A stretch of DNA of 64,000 nt, taken from positions 48,769-112,768 of the forward strand of contig SGZG01000001.1 of assembly GCA_004214185.1 (NCBI GenBank). Reading direction: 5' to 3'. The position numbers and the translations under genes are program-made. Within the stretch, counting starts at the first letter, position 1. Every line of letters starts with the position of its first letter. This DNA is from Flavobacteriales bacterium (GTDB lineage: Bacteria > Bacteroidota > Bacteroidia > Flavobacteriales > Flavobacteriaceae). Under the pieces are notes generated by a model, which was not told where the DNA came from, did no database searches, and was given only the letters and a program-made list of their open reading frames with translations. This document shows, one piece after another, positions 33,051 through 40,924 of the stretch.

Positions 33051-34506
33051 TGTTTAAAATTAAGTCGCTAACTAACTTTCCAGACACAATTGCTGGTGGA
33101 ACACCAGGCCCTGGAACAGTCAGTTGACCACTAAAGTACAAATTTTTAAGTTTTTTACTTTTAATTTTTGGTCTTAAAAAAGCAGTTTGAAATAAAGTGT
33201 TAGCTAATCCATATGCATTTCCACCATAAGAATTGTAATCGTTTTTAAAATCGTTAACACAATAACTTGTTTTAAAAATGATATTTTTCTTGAGCTTTTG
33301 ACCAGTTAAATTTTCTAATCTATTAATAATAATTTCAAAATACTTTTCTCTCACATCATTTGTATCATTTAGATTGGTTGCAATCGGAACTAAAAAAAAT
33401 GCATTTTCACAGCCTTTTGGTGCTGTTTTTGGGTTTGTAATCGAGGTAAAATTAGCATAAAACAAAGGATCTTTTGGCCAATTTGGTGTATCATAAATAT
33501 TCTTTGCATGATTATCAAAATCAGTATCGAAAAATAGATTATGGTGAGATACGTTTTTGAGTTTTTTGTCGAAACCTACATAAAATAACAGTGAGGAAGG
33601 GGCCCATGTTTTTTTAGTCCAGTACTTATTTGAATATTGTCGATATTTTGGATCTAGTAAACTTTCGGTGTGAACATAATCCGCTCCTGAAATTACTATA
33701 TCACTGTAAAATAATTTATTATTTATTGTTATTGATTCAACTTTTTTATTATTAGTATTTAGAGAGGATACATCATGATTAGTGTAATATTTTACACCTA
33801 AAGATTTACCTAAATTTACCATAGCATTTACAACATCATAAAATCCATTTTCTGGCTGCCAAGTTCCCAATCCAAAATCAGCATGGTTCATAAAGCTGTA
33901 GAAGGCTGGTGTATTTGATGCTTTAGCTCCTAGAAATAAGACTGGAAATTCAAGAATTGATCTCAGTTTTTTATTCTTAAACCTTTTTCCTACTTCTTTT
34001 CTTATATTACTTAAAAATGAACCTGCTTTTAACACAGTGTCTCTTGTTATTAATTCAAGAGGACTTATTCCTGGCATTTTATACAAAAGATTAGTTACAG
34101 CTATAGAGTAATTTTTTTTTGCATTTGCCATGAATCTATCTAAGGCTATTGAACTTCCTTTTTCGTGTTTTTCAAAAACTTTTTTGATTTTTTCTAAGGA
34201 ATCTTCAATCTCTATAAAATCATTTTTTCCAAAATACACCCTGTATGCAGGGTTAAGTTTTTTCAAATTGTAAAAATCACTAGTTTTTTTACCAAAGTCA
34301 TTAAAAAATTTATCAAAAACATCAGGCATCCAATACCAGCTAGGTCCCATATCAAATGTAAAACCATCCTTTTTGAATTGTCTTGCTCTGCCACCAAGTG
34401 AACTGTTTTTTTCAAAAACGGAAACATCATATCCTTGCTTGGCCAGATAACAAGCTGAAGTTAGGGATGAAAAACCTGATCCAATTATTGAAATTTTTTT
34501 ACTCAT
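33034..34506 (-). CDS. crtI: phytoene desaturase
   Basis: CrtI converts phytoene to lycopene with FAD. The FAD-binding dinucleotide fold is at the N-terminus (ISIIGSGFSSLTSACYLAKQ, then GYDVSVFEKNSSLGGRARQ), and the end is GQLTVPGPGVPPAIVSGKLV, the family signature. The 490-residue length is normal. The start lies only 13 nt after the 3' end of tRNA-Leu (leader CAAAAGTTTCTTT), so there is no room for a promoter or terminator. The three crt genes are therefore probably transcribed with the tRNA cluster or from a promoter inside it. Confidence 0.96.
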   Translation of the reverse strand: MSKKISIIGSGFSSLTSACYLAKQGYDVSVFEKNSSLGGRARQFKKDGFTFDMGPSWYWMPDVFDKFFNDFGKKTSDFYNLKKLNPAYRVYFGKNDFIEIEDSLEKIKKVFEKHEKGSSIALDRFMANAKKNYSIAVTNLLYKMPGISPLELITRDTVLKAGSFLSNIRKEVGKRFKNKKLRSILEFPVLFLGAKASNTPAFYSFMNHADFGLGTWQPENGFYDVVNAMVNLGKSLGVKYYTNHDVSSLNTNNKKVESITINNKLFYSDIVISGADYVHTESLLDPKYRQYSNKYWTKKTWAPSSLLFYVGFDKKLKNVSHHNLFFDTDFDNHAKNIYDTPNWPKDPLFYANFTSITNPKTAPKGCENAFFLVPIATNLNDTNDVREKYFEIIINRLENLTGQKLKKNIIFKTSYCVNDFKNDYNSYGGNAYGLANTLFQTAFLRPKIKSKKLKNLYFSGQLTVPGPGVPPAIVSGKLVSDLILNNETTI

Positions 34507-34519
34507 AAAGAAACTTTTG

Positions 34520-34604
34520 TGCGCACGAGAGGATTTGAACCTCCACGGGATTTACTCCCACTAGGCCCTCAACCTAGCGCGTCTACCAATTCCGCCACGT
34601 GCGC
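34520..34604 (-). tRNA. tRNA-Leu (anticodon GAG)
   Basis: An 85-nt class II tRNA with acceptor GCGCACG/CGTGCGC, anticodon stem CTAGG/CCTAG with loop TTGAGGG, a long variable arm (TGGGAGTAAATCCCG), and T arm GGAGG-TTCAAAT-CCTCT. The anticodon reads CUC and CUU. CCA is not encoded; the sequence after A73 is CAAAAG. It is the last tRNA of a three-tRNA cluster, 12 nt behind the first tRNA-Lys. Confidence 0.96.
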
Positions 34605-34616
34605 AAAATCGAGAAG

Positions 34617-34689
34617 TGACCTGGCTGGGGTTCGAACCCAGGACCCTCTCCTTAAAAGGGAGATGCTCTACCAGCTGAGCTACCAGGTC
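34617..34689 (-). tRNA. tRNA-Lys (anticodon TTT), downstream copy
   Basis: A 73-nt cloverleaf with acceptor GACCTGG/CCAGGTC, anticodon loop CTTTTAA, and T arm CTGGG-TTCGAAC-CCCAG. It is identical to the neighbouring copy except for position 4-69, which is C-G here and T-A there. CCA is not encoded. The ORF-track entries at 34519-34770 (+) and 34561-34815 (-) are translations of this tRNA cluster, not genes. Confidence 0.97.
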
Positions 34690-34694
34690 ATATG

Positions 34695-34767
34695 TGACTT
34701 GGCTGGGGTTCGAACCCAGGACCCTCTCCTTAAAAGGGAGATGCTCTACCAGCTGAGCTACCAAGTC
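34695..34767 (-). tRNA. tRNA-Lys (anticodon TTT), upstream copy
   Basis: A 73-nt cloverleaf, acceptor GACTTGG/CCAAGTC, otherwise identical to the copy 5 nt downstream. The base-pair change at 4-69 keeps pairing. It is the first gene of the tRNA cluster and lies behind a consensus promoter. Confidence 0.97.
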
Positions 34768-34784
34768 TAAATTGTTTGAGGCTG

Positions 34785-34816
34785 CAAATATAGGTGCAAT
34801 AAATTTATTAATCAAA
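34785..34816 (-). promoter_or_regulatory. promoter of the tRNA-Lys-Lys-Leu (crt) transcript
   Basis: On the minus strand TTTG (34813-34816), 20 nt, then TATATTTG (34785-34792) is a full consensus match. Transcription would begin about 10 nt before tRNA-Lys. No other promoter-like site is possible in the gap before crtI. Confidence 0.85.
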
Positions 34817-34871
34817 GAGAATTTCTTATAAATTTGTGCAAATCTTATGATATATTCAATCTAAAATCTAA

Positions 34872-35399
34872 ATGTCAAACACTCACATTATTATTCTTGG
34901 TTATATGGGTTGTGGAAAATCTACAATTGCAAAAAAATTGACTTCAGTTCTAGGATTTTCTCATGTCGATTTAGATAAACAGATTGAATTAAGTATTAAA
35001 ATGTCAATTTCTGATTTTTTCAATATTAATGGAGAAATTGAATTTAGAAAAATTGAAAAAAAAATTTTAGAAAAATCACTCAAAAGTAAAACACAAACAA
35101 TTATTTCCTTGGGAGGAGGAACTCCATGTTATTACGATAACATGGATTTTATTTTAAAAGTTTCTAATAATGTTTTTTTTATAAACACATCTTTGGATGA
35201 ATTGACAGATCGTCTATTTAAAGAAAAAGACTCAAGACCATTGATTAAATCATTTCAATCTAAGGATAGTTTAAAAGAGTTTGTGGCAAAACATCTTTTT
35301 GAAAGAATCGTTTATTACAAGCGTTCAAATCATACAATTAAAGATGAAAATAAATCATTAGAAGATTTGTGTAATGAAATTATTTCTAAAATTATTTAA
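34872..35399 (+). CDS. aroK: shikimate kinase
   Basis: AroK phosphorylates shikimate on the path to chorismate. Walker A is GYMGCGKSTIAKKL, followed by DLDKQIEL, GEIEFRKIEKKIL and ISLGGGTPCY, which bind shikimate. The lid region has KDSRPLI and ERIVYYKRSNHTI. The 175-residue length is normal. The gene stands alone on the plus strand and its stop overlaps the convergent phosphoribosyltransferase gene by 8 nt. Confidence 0.96.
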   Translation: MSNTHIIILGYMGCGKSTIAKKLTSVLGFSHVDLDKQIELSIKMSISDFFNINGEIEFRKIEKKILEKSLKSKTQTIISLGGGTPCYYDNMDFILKVSNNVFFINTSLDELTDRLFKEKDSRPLIKSFQSKDSLKEFVAKHLFERIVYYKRSNHTIKDENKSLEDLCNEIISKII

Positions 35400-35886
35400 T
35401 AATTGCATAAGTATCATTATCGTCAAGAATTAACTCAACATGATCTGCAATTGAGGTTGAAAGTGAAATACCTTTAAAATCAACCTTAACAGGGTACTTT
35501 TTATGATTTCTGTCAATCAATACAACTGTTTTAAAAGAACATAACTCAACATCTAATAGACTTTTTACACAATAAATTAAGGTTTTACCTGTGTTTAAAA
35601 CATCGTCTATTAGAACAATTGATTTATTTTTTAAGGATTCTTTTTTACACTCAAAAATTAAATTTTCAATTGGATTTTTTTTATTGATCTTTATAAAAAA
35701 TATGTCAATTTTTTTTTTGGAAATATTTTTTAATTCTTCAAAAATTCTCTGTGCAAGAAAATAACCGTTTTGATAAACACCAATCAAAACAATCTCTTTA
35801 GAATTCAAATTGCTTTCCAAAATTTGATATGCCAATCTTTTGACAATTTTATCAATTTTGCTCTTATTTAATATTATGTTTTTCAA
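35392..35886 (-). CDS. PRPP-binding phosphoribosyltransferase (PyrR/Hpt-like)
   Basis: The 164-residue protein has the type I PRTase PRPP-binding motif VLIDDVLNTGKTLIY. This form (DDVLxTGKT) is close to PyrR and Hpt proteins. The N-terminus has LAYQILESNLNSKEIVLIGV. The substrate base cannot be assigned by reading; PyrR-like regulation is possible but no pyrimidine-binding RNA element is visible here. It follows the S4 gene by 17 nt on the same strand, so the two may form an operon. Confidence 0.85.
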   Translation of the reverse strand: MKNIILNKSKIDKIVKRLAYQILESNLNSKEIVLIGVYQNGYFLAQRIFEELKNISKKKIDIFFIKINKKNPIENLIFECKKESLKNKSIVLIDDVLNTGKTLIYCVKSLLDVELCSFKTVVLIDRNHKKYPVKVDFKGISLSTSIADHVELILDDNDTYAIIK

Positions 35887-35903
35887 AACTTATTTAAATA
35901 TAA

Positions 35904-36263
35904 TTATTCATTAAGAAAGTTGTTGATATCTCTTCTTTCTTTTTTATTAGGTTTACCCTTAAATTTAAAGTTATCTTTTGAATTTGACAAAATCTCTTTT
36001 TTTTCGTTTTCTGATTTTGGAGTTATGTCTTTCAAATACAAATTTAAAATTTTAGCTCCAACTCTAGAATTAGGTAAACCTAATATTTTAAATTTATTTA
36101 AAATTTGATTTTTTTTTACAGTAAAAATTGTGCCAATAAAAATATCATGTGATGGTTTAACAGATTTAGAATTTATCTTTACATGACCTTTTTTACATGC
36201 ATTACTGGAAATAGTTCTAGATTTATAAATTCTTGAATACCATAAAAAAAGATCTATTCTCAT
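35904..36263 (-). CDS. S4-domain RNA-binding protein (HslR-like)
   Basis: The N-terminal 60 residues form an S4 domain (RIDLFLWYSRIYKSRTISSN, ACKKGHVKINSKSVKPSHDI). The last 50 residues are Lys-rich and charged, ending with NKKERRDINNFLNE. This matches HslR/YrfH proteins, which in E. coli bind free 50S subunits carrying nascent chains; whether that holds here is inference. It is the first gene of a minus-strand pair with the phosphoribosyltransferase gene. Confidence 0.88.
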   Translation of the reverse strand: MRIDLFLWYSRIYKSRTISSNACKKGHVKINSKSVKPSHDIFIGTIFTVKKNQILNKFKILGLPNSRVGAKILNLYLKDITPKSENEKKEILSNSKDNFKFKGKPNKKERRDINNFLNE

Positions 36264-36331
36264 TTTACAAATTTAATGTTTTAATTTACCAGAAATATAA
36301 GAAAATTGTATCTTGCGCGATATTTATTTTA

Positions 36332-37234
36332 ATGATTAGAATACTAAAAAAATCGGTCCTTTTAATTTCAACTTTTTTATTTATTAGTTCTTGTTCTAAT
36401 GACGATAACAACGTTAACACAATTATTGATCTCGAACCTGTATTAGATCAGTATATTTTAGAAAATGATTCAATAGTGACTTATATGAAAACTCATTTTT
36501 ATAATTATGAAGATTTTCAAAATTTAGCATCAAATAGTTCTGTTGATTTAGTCATTGATACTATTGCCGGTGATAATTCTAATAAAGTTTCAATTTTTGA
36601 TCAAATAACTACCTTTACCGTAGATATAGTTGATGAAAATGAAGAGATTGTTCCTCACAATATGTATTATGTAATTAATCGTGAAGGTAATGGTCAAAAT
36701 CCAAGTGTTGCAGACTCTGTGTTTGTTTCTTACAAAGGTTTTAGACCTTACAGTGATGATGTTTTTGATAGTAAACCTTTTCCTGTTTGGTTAGATAATG
36801 TATTTAACATTAGAGGTTTTAAAGAATTTACATCATTTCTAAAACGTGGAGATGTTATCATAAATAACGATGGAACTTATGATTTTGAAAATTTTGGAAT
36901 TGGTTTTGTTATAATGCCATCAAAACTTGGCTATTATGATAATAGCACTTCAAAAATTCCAGCATATTCCCCATTGATTTTCCAGGTGAATCTACATACT
37001 TTAAATGTTACTGACCACGATTTGGATACAATTAACTCAATTGAAGAGGATTTAAATGGGGATAACGATCTTTTTAATGATGATACAGACGAGGATGGAA
37101 TACCAAACTTTCAAGATATTGATGATGATAATGATGGAATTTTAACCAAAGATGAATACGATCAAAACGGTGATAATGTCCCTGATGACTCAGATAACGA
37201 TGGTATTCCCGATTACTTAGATAGTGATAATTAA
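36332..37234 (+). CDS. FKBP-type peptidyl-prolyl isomerase lipoprotein with calcium-binding tail
   Basis: A lipoprotein signal (KKSVLLISTFLFISSCSNDD, lipobox Cys) starts the protein. A FKBP-like domain follows (residues 115-225: DSVFVSYKGFRPYSDDVFDS, KRGDVIINN, IPAYSPLIFQVNLHTLNV). The last 65 residues are Asp-rich with thrombospondin-type-3/EF-hand-like repeats (DTDEDGIPNFQDIDDDNDG, DSDNDGIPDYLDSDN). The ORF-track start at 36233 is rejected: it overlaps the divergent S4 gene, and the ATG at 36332 gives a proper lipoprotein signal. It probably acts on outer-membrane or periplasmic folding; calcium binding is inferred from the repeats. Confidence 0.85.
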   Translation: MIRILKKSVLLISTFLFISSCSNDDNNVNTIIDLEPVLDQYILENDSIVTYMKTHFYNYEDFQNLASNSSVDLVIDTIAGDNSNKVSIFDQITTFTVDIVDENEEIVPHNMYYVINREGNGQNPSVADSVFVSYKGFRPYSDDVFDSKPFPVWLDNVFNIRGFKEFTSFLKRGDVIINNDGTYDFENFGIGFVIMPSKLGYYDNSTSKIPAYSPLIFQVNLHTLNVTDHDLDTINSIEEDLNGDNDLFNDDTDEDGIPNFQDIDDDNDGILTKDEYDQNGDNVPDDSDNDGIPDYLDSDN

Positions 37235-37848
37235 AAATAATAAGAAAATCCAACCAGATACATCTTACCTTTAGTAGAAATAAACTGATTATTTAACTCA
37301 GCATCATTTTTCATAAAATTGATTTCATTTTTATTAAAACCTCTTTCAACTCTCAAATCAAGCTCAATTTTACCTAGTTTAAAACCTAATCCGTAATGTA
37401 AACCGGTTTTGAATTTATCCTCTAAATCATCAATATTTAAATCATTGAAATTAACTTTACCTATGTATTCAAATCTAGGACCAGCAAATAAATTAATCAT
37501 ATTAAAAAATTTATAACCAATTAATACTGGAAAATCAATTTTACTTTGTTTAAAGTCACTAATAATATTTTCCTGTTGTGAAAGAGTTATTGGTAGATCA
37601 TATGAGTTATTGATTTTTGAGTATGTAAACTCAGGTCTAATGTAAATTTTTCCAATATTTAATTTTAAAAACCCTCCTACATGAAAACCATTTCTGGATT
37701 CGAAGATATTGACAACCTCATCGAGTGATTCAATATTAGCCTTAATATTTAGGTTATTATTAAAATTTAAACCAGCTTTTATTCCATATTCAAATTGGCT
37801 AAATATATTTGTTTGAACTAATAATAAGATTAAGAATATTTTCTTCAA
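37231..37848 (-). CDS. PorT-like outer-membrane beta-barrel protein
   Basis: A signal peptide (KKIFLILLLVQTNIFS) precedes a series of amphipathic strands with alternating residues and aromatic ends (FEYGIKAGLNFNNN, GGFLKLNIGKIYIRPEFTYS, FNMINLFAGPRFEYIGKV, GLHYGLGFKLGKIELDLRVE, YLVGFSYYF). This fits a small eight-stranded barrel of the PorT/OmpA-like group. The terminal F is the usual barrel ending. Its start overlaps the transketolase C-terminal gene by 4 nt, so it is last in that operon. The function is unknown. Confidence 0.82.
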   Translation of the reverse strand: MKKIFLILLLVQTNIFSQFEYGIKAGLNFNNNLNIKANIESLDEVVNIFESRNGFHVGGFLKLNIGKIYIRPEFTYSKINNSYDLPITLSQQENIISDFKQSKIDFPVLIGYKFFNMINLFAGPRFEYIGKVNFNDLNIDDLEDKFKTGLHYGLGFKLGKIELDLRVERGFNKNEINFMKNDAELNNQFISTKGKMYLVGFSYYF

Positions 37849-38804
37849 TTTTTCTTCCTATTTATAACCTTCAAACATGATTTGACTATAGCCTTGGAAT
37901 CAATTCCATATTTTTCCATCAATTGGCTAGGTGTTCCAGATTCACCAAAGGTATCATTTGTAGCAACAAATTCTTGGGGAACAGGGTTGTTTTCTACTAA
38001 AACTCTAGAAATACTTTCGCCTAATCCACCTAAAAAATTATGTTCCTCAGCTGAAACAATGCACCCCGTTTTGTTTATGGATTTTAGAATTGAATCTTTA
38101 TCAAGAGGTTTGATTGTATGTATGTTTATAACCTCTGCTGAAATACCTTTCTCATTTAAAACTTTTGATGCTTCTAGAGCCTCCCAAACTAGGTGACCAG
38201 TAGCAACAATTGTTACATCATTTCCATCGACTAAATTTATTGCTTTTCCAATTTCAAAAATTTGATTTTCATCAGTGAAAACTGGAACAGAAGGTCTTCC
38301 AAACCTCAAATAAACTGGTCCATAGTAATCGGCAATAGCAATTGTTGCAGCTTTTGTTTGATTATAATCACATGGATTAATTACTACCATTCCAGGAAGC
38401 ATTTTCATTAGTCCAATATCCTCTAATATTTGATGTGTTGCTCCATCTTCTCCTAATGTTAAACCAGCATGAGAAGCACAAATTTTTACATTTTTACCTG
38501 AATATACAATTGACTGACGAATTTGATCGTAAACTCTTCCAGTGGAAAAATTTGCAAAAGTTCCCGTAAATGGTATTTTACCACCAATGGTTAATCCAGC
38601 AGCAATTCCCATCATGTTGGCTTCAGCAATTCCTACTTGAAAAAATCGATCAGGATTTTCATCTATAAATGTATTCATCTTAAGAGATCCAATAAGATCT
38701 GCGCAAAGAGCAACAACATTTGGGTTAGTTCGTCCAAGTTCTGCTAATCCTGCACCAAAACCACTTCTTGTATCTTTTTTTTCTGTATATGTATATTTTT
38801 TCAT
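37845..38804 (-). CDS. transketolase, C-terminal section
   Basis: The pyrimidine-binding and C-terminal domains of a split transketolase: KKDTRSGFGAGLAELGRTNP, FFQVGIAEANMMGIAAGLTI, HAGLTLGEDGATHQILEDIG, and AEEHNFLGGLGESISRVLVE. The 319-residue length is normal for this half. The N-terminal half is encoded 9 nt upstream on the same strand, and both must join to form the thiamine-diphosphate enzyme. The split form is regular in Flavobacteria. Confidence 0.95.
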   Translation of the reverse strand: MKKYTYTEKKDTRSGFGAGLAELGRTNPNVVALCADLIGSLKMNTFIDENPDRFFQVGIAEANMMGIAAGLTIGGKIPFTGTFANFSTGRVYDQIRQSIVYSGKNVKICASHAGLTLGEDGATHQILEDIGLMKMLPGMVVINPCDYNQTKAATIAIADYYGPVYLRFGRPSVPVFTDENQIFEIGKAINLVDGNDVTIVATGHLVWEALEASKVLNEKGISAEVINIHTIKPLDKDSILKSINKTGCIVSAEEHNFLGGLGESISRVLVENNPVPQEFVATNDTFGESGTPSQLMEKYGIDSKAIVKSCLKVINRKKN

Positions 38805-38813
38805 TTTAGTGAT

Positions 38814-39653
38814 TTAGTAGTCTCCAATTGTTTCTTTATTTTGAGATAGAGCAGAAGCTAATTGTTCATCATTGGGTGCTTTTCCATGCCAAGCGTGAGT
38901 ATGCATCATAAAGTCAACTCCATTACCCATCATAGTTTTGAGTAAAACACAAACAGGTTTGCCTTTGCCAGACAGTTTTTTAGCTTTTTCCATTCCGGTA
39001 ATTATTTCATCAATATCGTTTCCATTATCGATTTCAACAACTAGCCAATCAAATGCCTCAAACTTACTTTTTAAACTACCCATTGCTAGAACATCATCTG
39101 TTGAACCATCAATTTGTTTCCCATTCAAATCTACAGTTGCAATTAGATTGTCAATTTTTCTTGCAGATGCATACATAATTGCCTCCCAATTTTGACCCTC
39201 TTGAAGTTCACCATCACCAAGTAAAGAAAAAACAAGATTCTGATCTTTATTAATTTTCTTAGCTTCTGCAGCTCCAATTGCAACAGAAAGACCTTGGCCT
39301 AATGAACCTGATGCAATTCTAACACCTGGCAAACCTTCATGGGTAGTTGGATGGCCTTGTAATCTTGAATTTAATAATCTAAAGGTACTTAGTTCTTCAA
39401 CTGGAAAGTATCCAGTTCTGGAAAGAACACTGTAGAATACTGGCGAAATATGGCCATTTGATAGAAAGAAAAGGTCTTCATCAATTCCATTCATATCAAA
39501 TCCAGGCTTTCTTTTCATGATTTTAGTGTAAAGAGCAACAAAGAACTCTGTACAACCTAAGGAACCTCCTGGATGTCCAGAATTGACCTTGTGAACCATT
39601 CTTAAAATGTCTCTTCTAACTTGAATTGTCAGTTCATTTAGCGTGTAATTCAT
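38814..39653 (-). CDS. transketolase, N-terminal section
   Basis: The thiamine-diphosphate-binding half: HKVNSGHPGGSLGCTEFFVA, LFFLSNGHISPVFYSVLSRT, GHPTTHEGLPGVRIASGSLG, and the ThDP motif SLLGDGELQEGQNWEAIMYA. The 279-residue length is normal. Together with the C-terminal section it transfers two-carbon units between sugar phosphates in the pentose phosphate pathway. A TATATTTA element with TTTG 17 nt upstream lies ahead of the start. Confidence 0.95.
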   Translation of the reverse strand: MNYTLNELTIQVRRDILRMVHKVNSGHPGGSLGCTEFFVALYTKIMKRKPGFDMNGIDEDLFFLSNGHISPVFYSVLSRTGYFPVEELSTFRLLNSRLQGHPTTHEGLPGVRIASGSLGQGLSVAIGAAEAKKINKDQNLVFSLLGDGELQEGQNWEAIMYASARKIDNLIATVDLNGKQIDGSTDDVLAMGSLKSKFEAFDWLVVEIDNGNDIDEIITGMEKAKKLSGKGKPVCVLLKTMMGNGVDFMMHTHAWHGKAPNDEQLASALSQNKETIGDY

Positions 39654-39676
39654 GGTTAATTTTTATAAAATAAATT

Positions 39677-39705
39677 TAAATATATACACAACTAATACAA
39701 ACAAA
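39677..39705 (-). promoter_or_regulatory. possible promoter of the transketolase operon
   Basis: On the minus strand TTTG (39702-39705), 17 nt, and TATATTTA (39677-39684). The -7 is one base off consensus and the spacer is short; the region is very AT-rich, so chance is possible. Confidence 0.4.
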
Positions 39706-39771
39706 ATAAAATATTTAAATACATTTTTAATTAACAATTTTTAATAAATAATTTTAATAACTCGATATGAC

Positions 39772-39779
39772 TATCTTTG
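39772..39779 (+). promoter_or_regulatory. -7 element of tgt
   Basis: TATCTTTG matches TAnnTTTG. It covers the TTG at 39777 that the ORF track uses as start, and lies 13 nt before the ATG at 39792. No good TTG lies about 20 nt upstream. Confidence 0.5.
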
Positions 39780-39791
39780 AATAATTTTTTT

Positions 39792-40922
39792 ATGAAATTC
39801 ACTCTTGAACATAAGGACCCGGAAACTAAAGCAAGAGCTTGTTCAATTCAAACTGATCATGGAATTATACAAACACCAATTTTTATGCCTGTTGGAACTG
39901 CAGCCTCTGTAAAAGGTGTTGATCAAAGGACTCTAAAAAATGAAATAAATCCTGATGTAATTTTAGCTAACAATTATCATTTGTATTTAAGACCAGGTCC
40001 TGAAATTATTCTAAATGCAGGTGGAATTCATAAGTTTATGAACTGGAATGCTCCGATATTAACTGATAGTGGTGGATATCAAGTTTATTCTTTGTCAGCA
40101 AACAGAAAAATTAAAGAAGAAGGAGTTAAATTTAAATCTCATATAGATGGTTCATATCATTTTTTCAGTCCTGAAAAGGCTATTGAAATTCAACAATCAA
40201 TTGGTGCTGATATAATAATGGCTTTCGATGAGTGTACTCCATATCCATGTGACTATAATTATGCAAAAAAATCTATGCACATGACTCACAGATGGCTCAA
40301 AAGATGTTTTAAACAGTTCAACAACACAAAACCATTATACAATTATTCTCAGACTCTTTTTCCAATTGTTCAGGGAAGTGTTTATAAGGATTTGAGATTA
40401 CAATCAGCCGAATTTATATCAGAATCTAATGCTTTTGGTAATGCAATTGGAGGTTTATCAGTTGGTGAGCCGGCAGAAGAAATGTATGCAATGACTGAAG
40501 TTGTTTGCAATGTATTACCATCCGAAAAACCAAGATATTTGATGGGTGTAGGTACTCCAATTAACCTGTTAGAAAATATTTCTTTAGGTGTAGATATGTT
40601 TGATTGTGTAATGCCAACAAGAAATGCTAGAAATGGAATGCTATTTACTTCCAAAGGTAAAATGAATATTAAAAACGAAAAGTGGAAAAGAGATTTTAGT
40701 GCTATTGATAGTGATAACCATTCCTATGTTGATACATATTACTCTAAAGCTTATTTAAGACATCTATTTACAGTAAAAGAATCTGTTGGAAGACAAATTG
40801 CAACTATTCATAACTTAGCATTTTATATGTGGCTAGTGAGAGAAGCAAGAAAACATATAATTTCTGGAGATTTTTTGAGTTGGAAGAATAAAATGGTTAA
40901 ACAAATGAATAATAAATTATAA
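39792..40922 (+). CDS. tgt: queuine/preQ1 tRNA-guanine transglycosylase
   Basis: Tgt exchanges guanine-34 for preQ1 in tRNAs with GUN anticodons. The features are TDSGGYQVYSLSANRKI with the catalytic Asp, GGLSVGEPAEEMYAMTEVVC, and FDCVMPTRNARNGMLFTSKG. The 376-residue length is normal. At the zinc site E. coli has a CxCxxC motif shortly before YSRAYLRHL; here the corresponding stretch is DNHSYVDTYYSKAYLRHLF, with no Cys, though the His remains. The enzyme may be zinc-free. The ORF-track TTG start lies in the -7 element, so the ATG at 39792 is used. Confidence 0.95.
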   Translation: MKFTLEHKDPETKARACSIQTDHGIIQTPIFMPVGTAASVKGVDQRTLKNEINPDVILANNYHLYLRPGPEIILNAGGIHKFMNWNAPILTDSGGYQVYSLSANRKIKEEGVKFKSHIDGSYHFFSPEKAIEIQQSIGADIIMAFDECTPYPCDYNYAKKSMHMTHRWLKRCFKQFNNTKPLYNYSQTLFPIVQGSVYKDLRLQSAEFISESNAFGNAIGGLSVGEPAEEMYAMTEVVCNVLPSEKPRYLMGVGTPINLLENISLGVDMFDCVMPTRNARNGMLFTSKGKMNIKNEKWKRDFSAIDSDNHSYVDTYYSKAYLRHLFTVKESVGRQIATIHNLAFYMWLVREARKHIISGDFLSWKNKMVKQMNNKL

Positions 40923-40924
40923 AG

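Noticed and set aside
34519-34770. ORF on the plus strand with a repeated DLAGVRTQDPLLKREMLYQL motif, and its minus-strand partner at 34561-34815
   Set aside because: Both are translations of the tRNA-Leu and two tRNA-Lys genes; the protein repeat is only the tandem tRNA duplication.
36233-36331. Extended N-terminus of the FKBP lipoprotein in the ORF track
   Set aside because: It overlaps the divergent S4 gene and hides the lipoprotein signal that begins at 36332.
37231-39653. Split transketolase as a gene-fission error
   Set aside because: Each half has its own start and complete domain set, and two-gene transketolase is usual in Flavobacteria.
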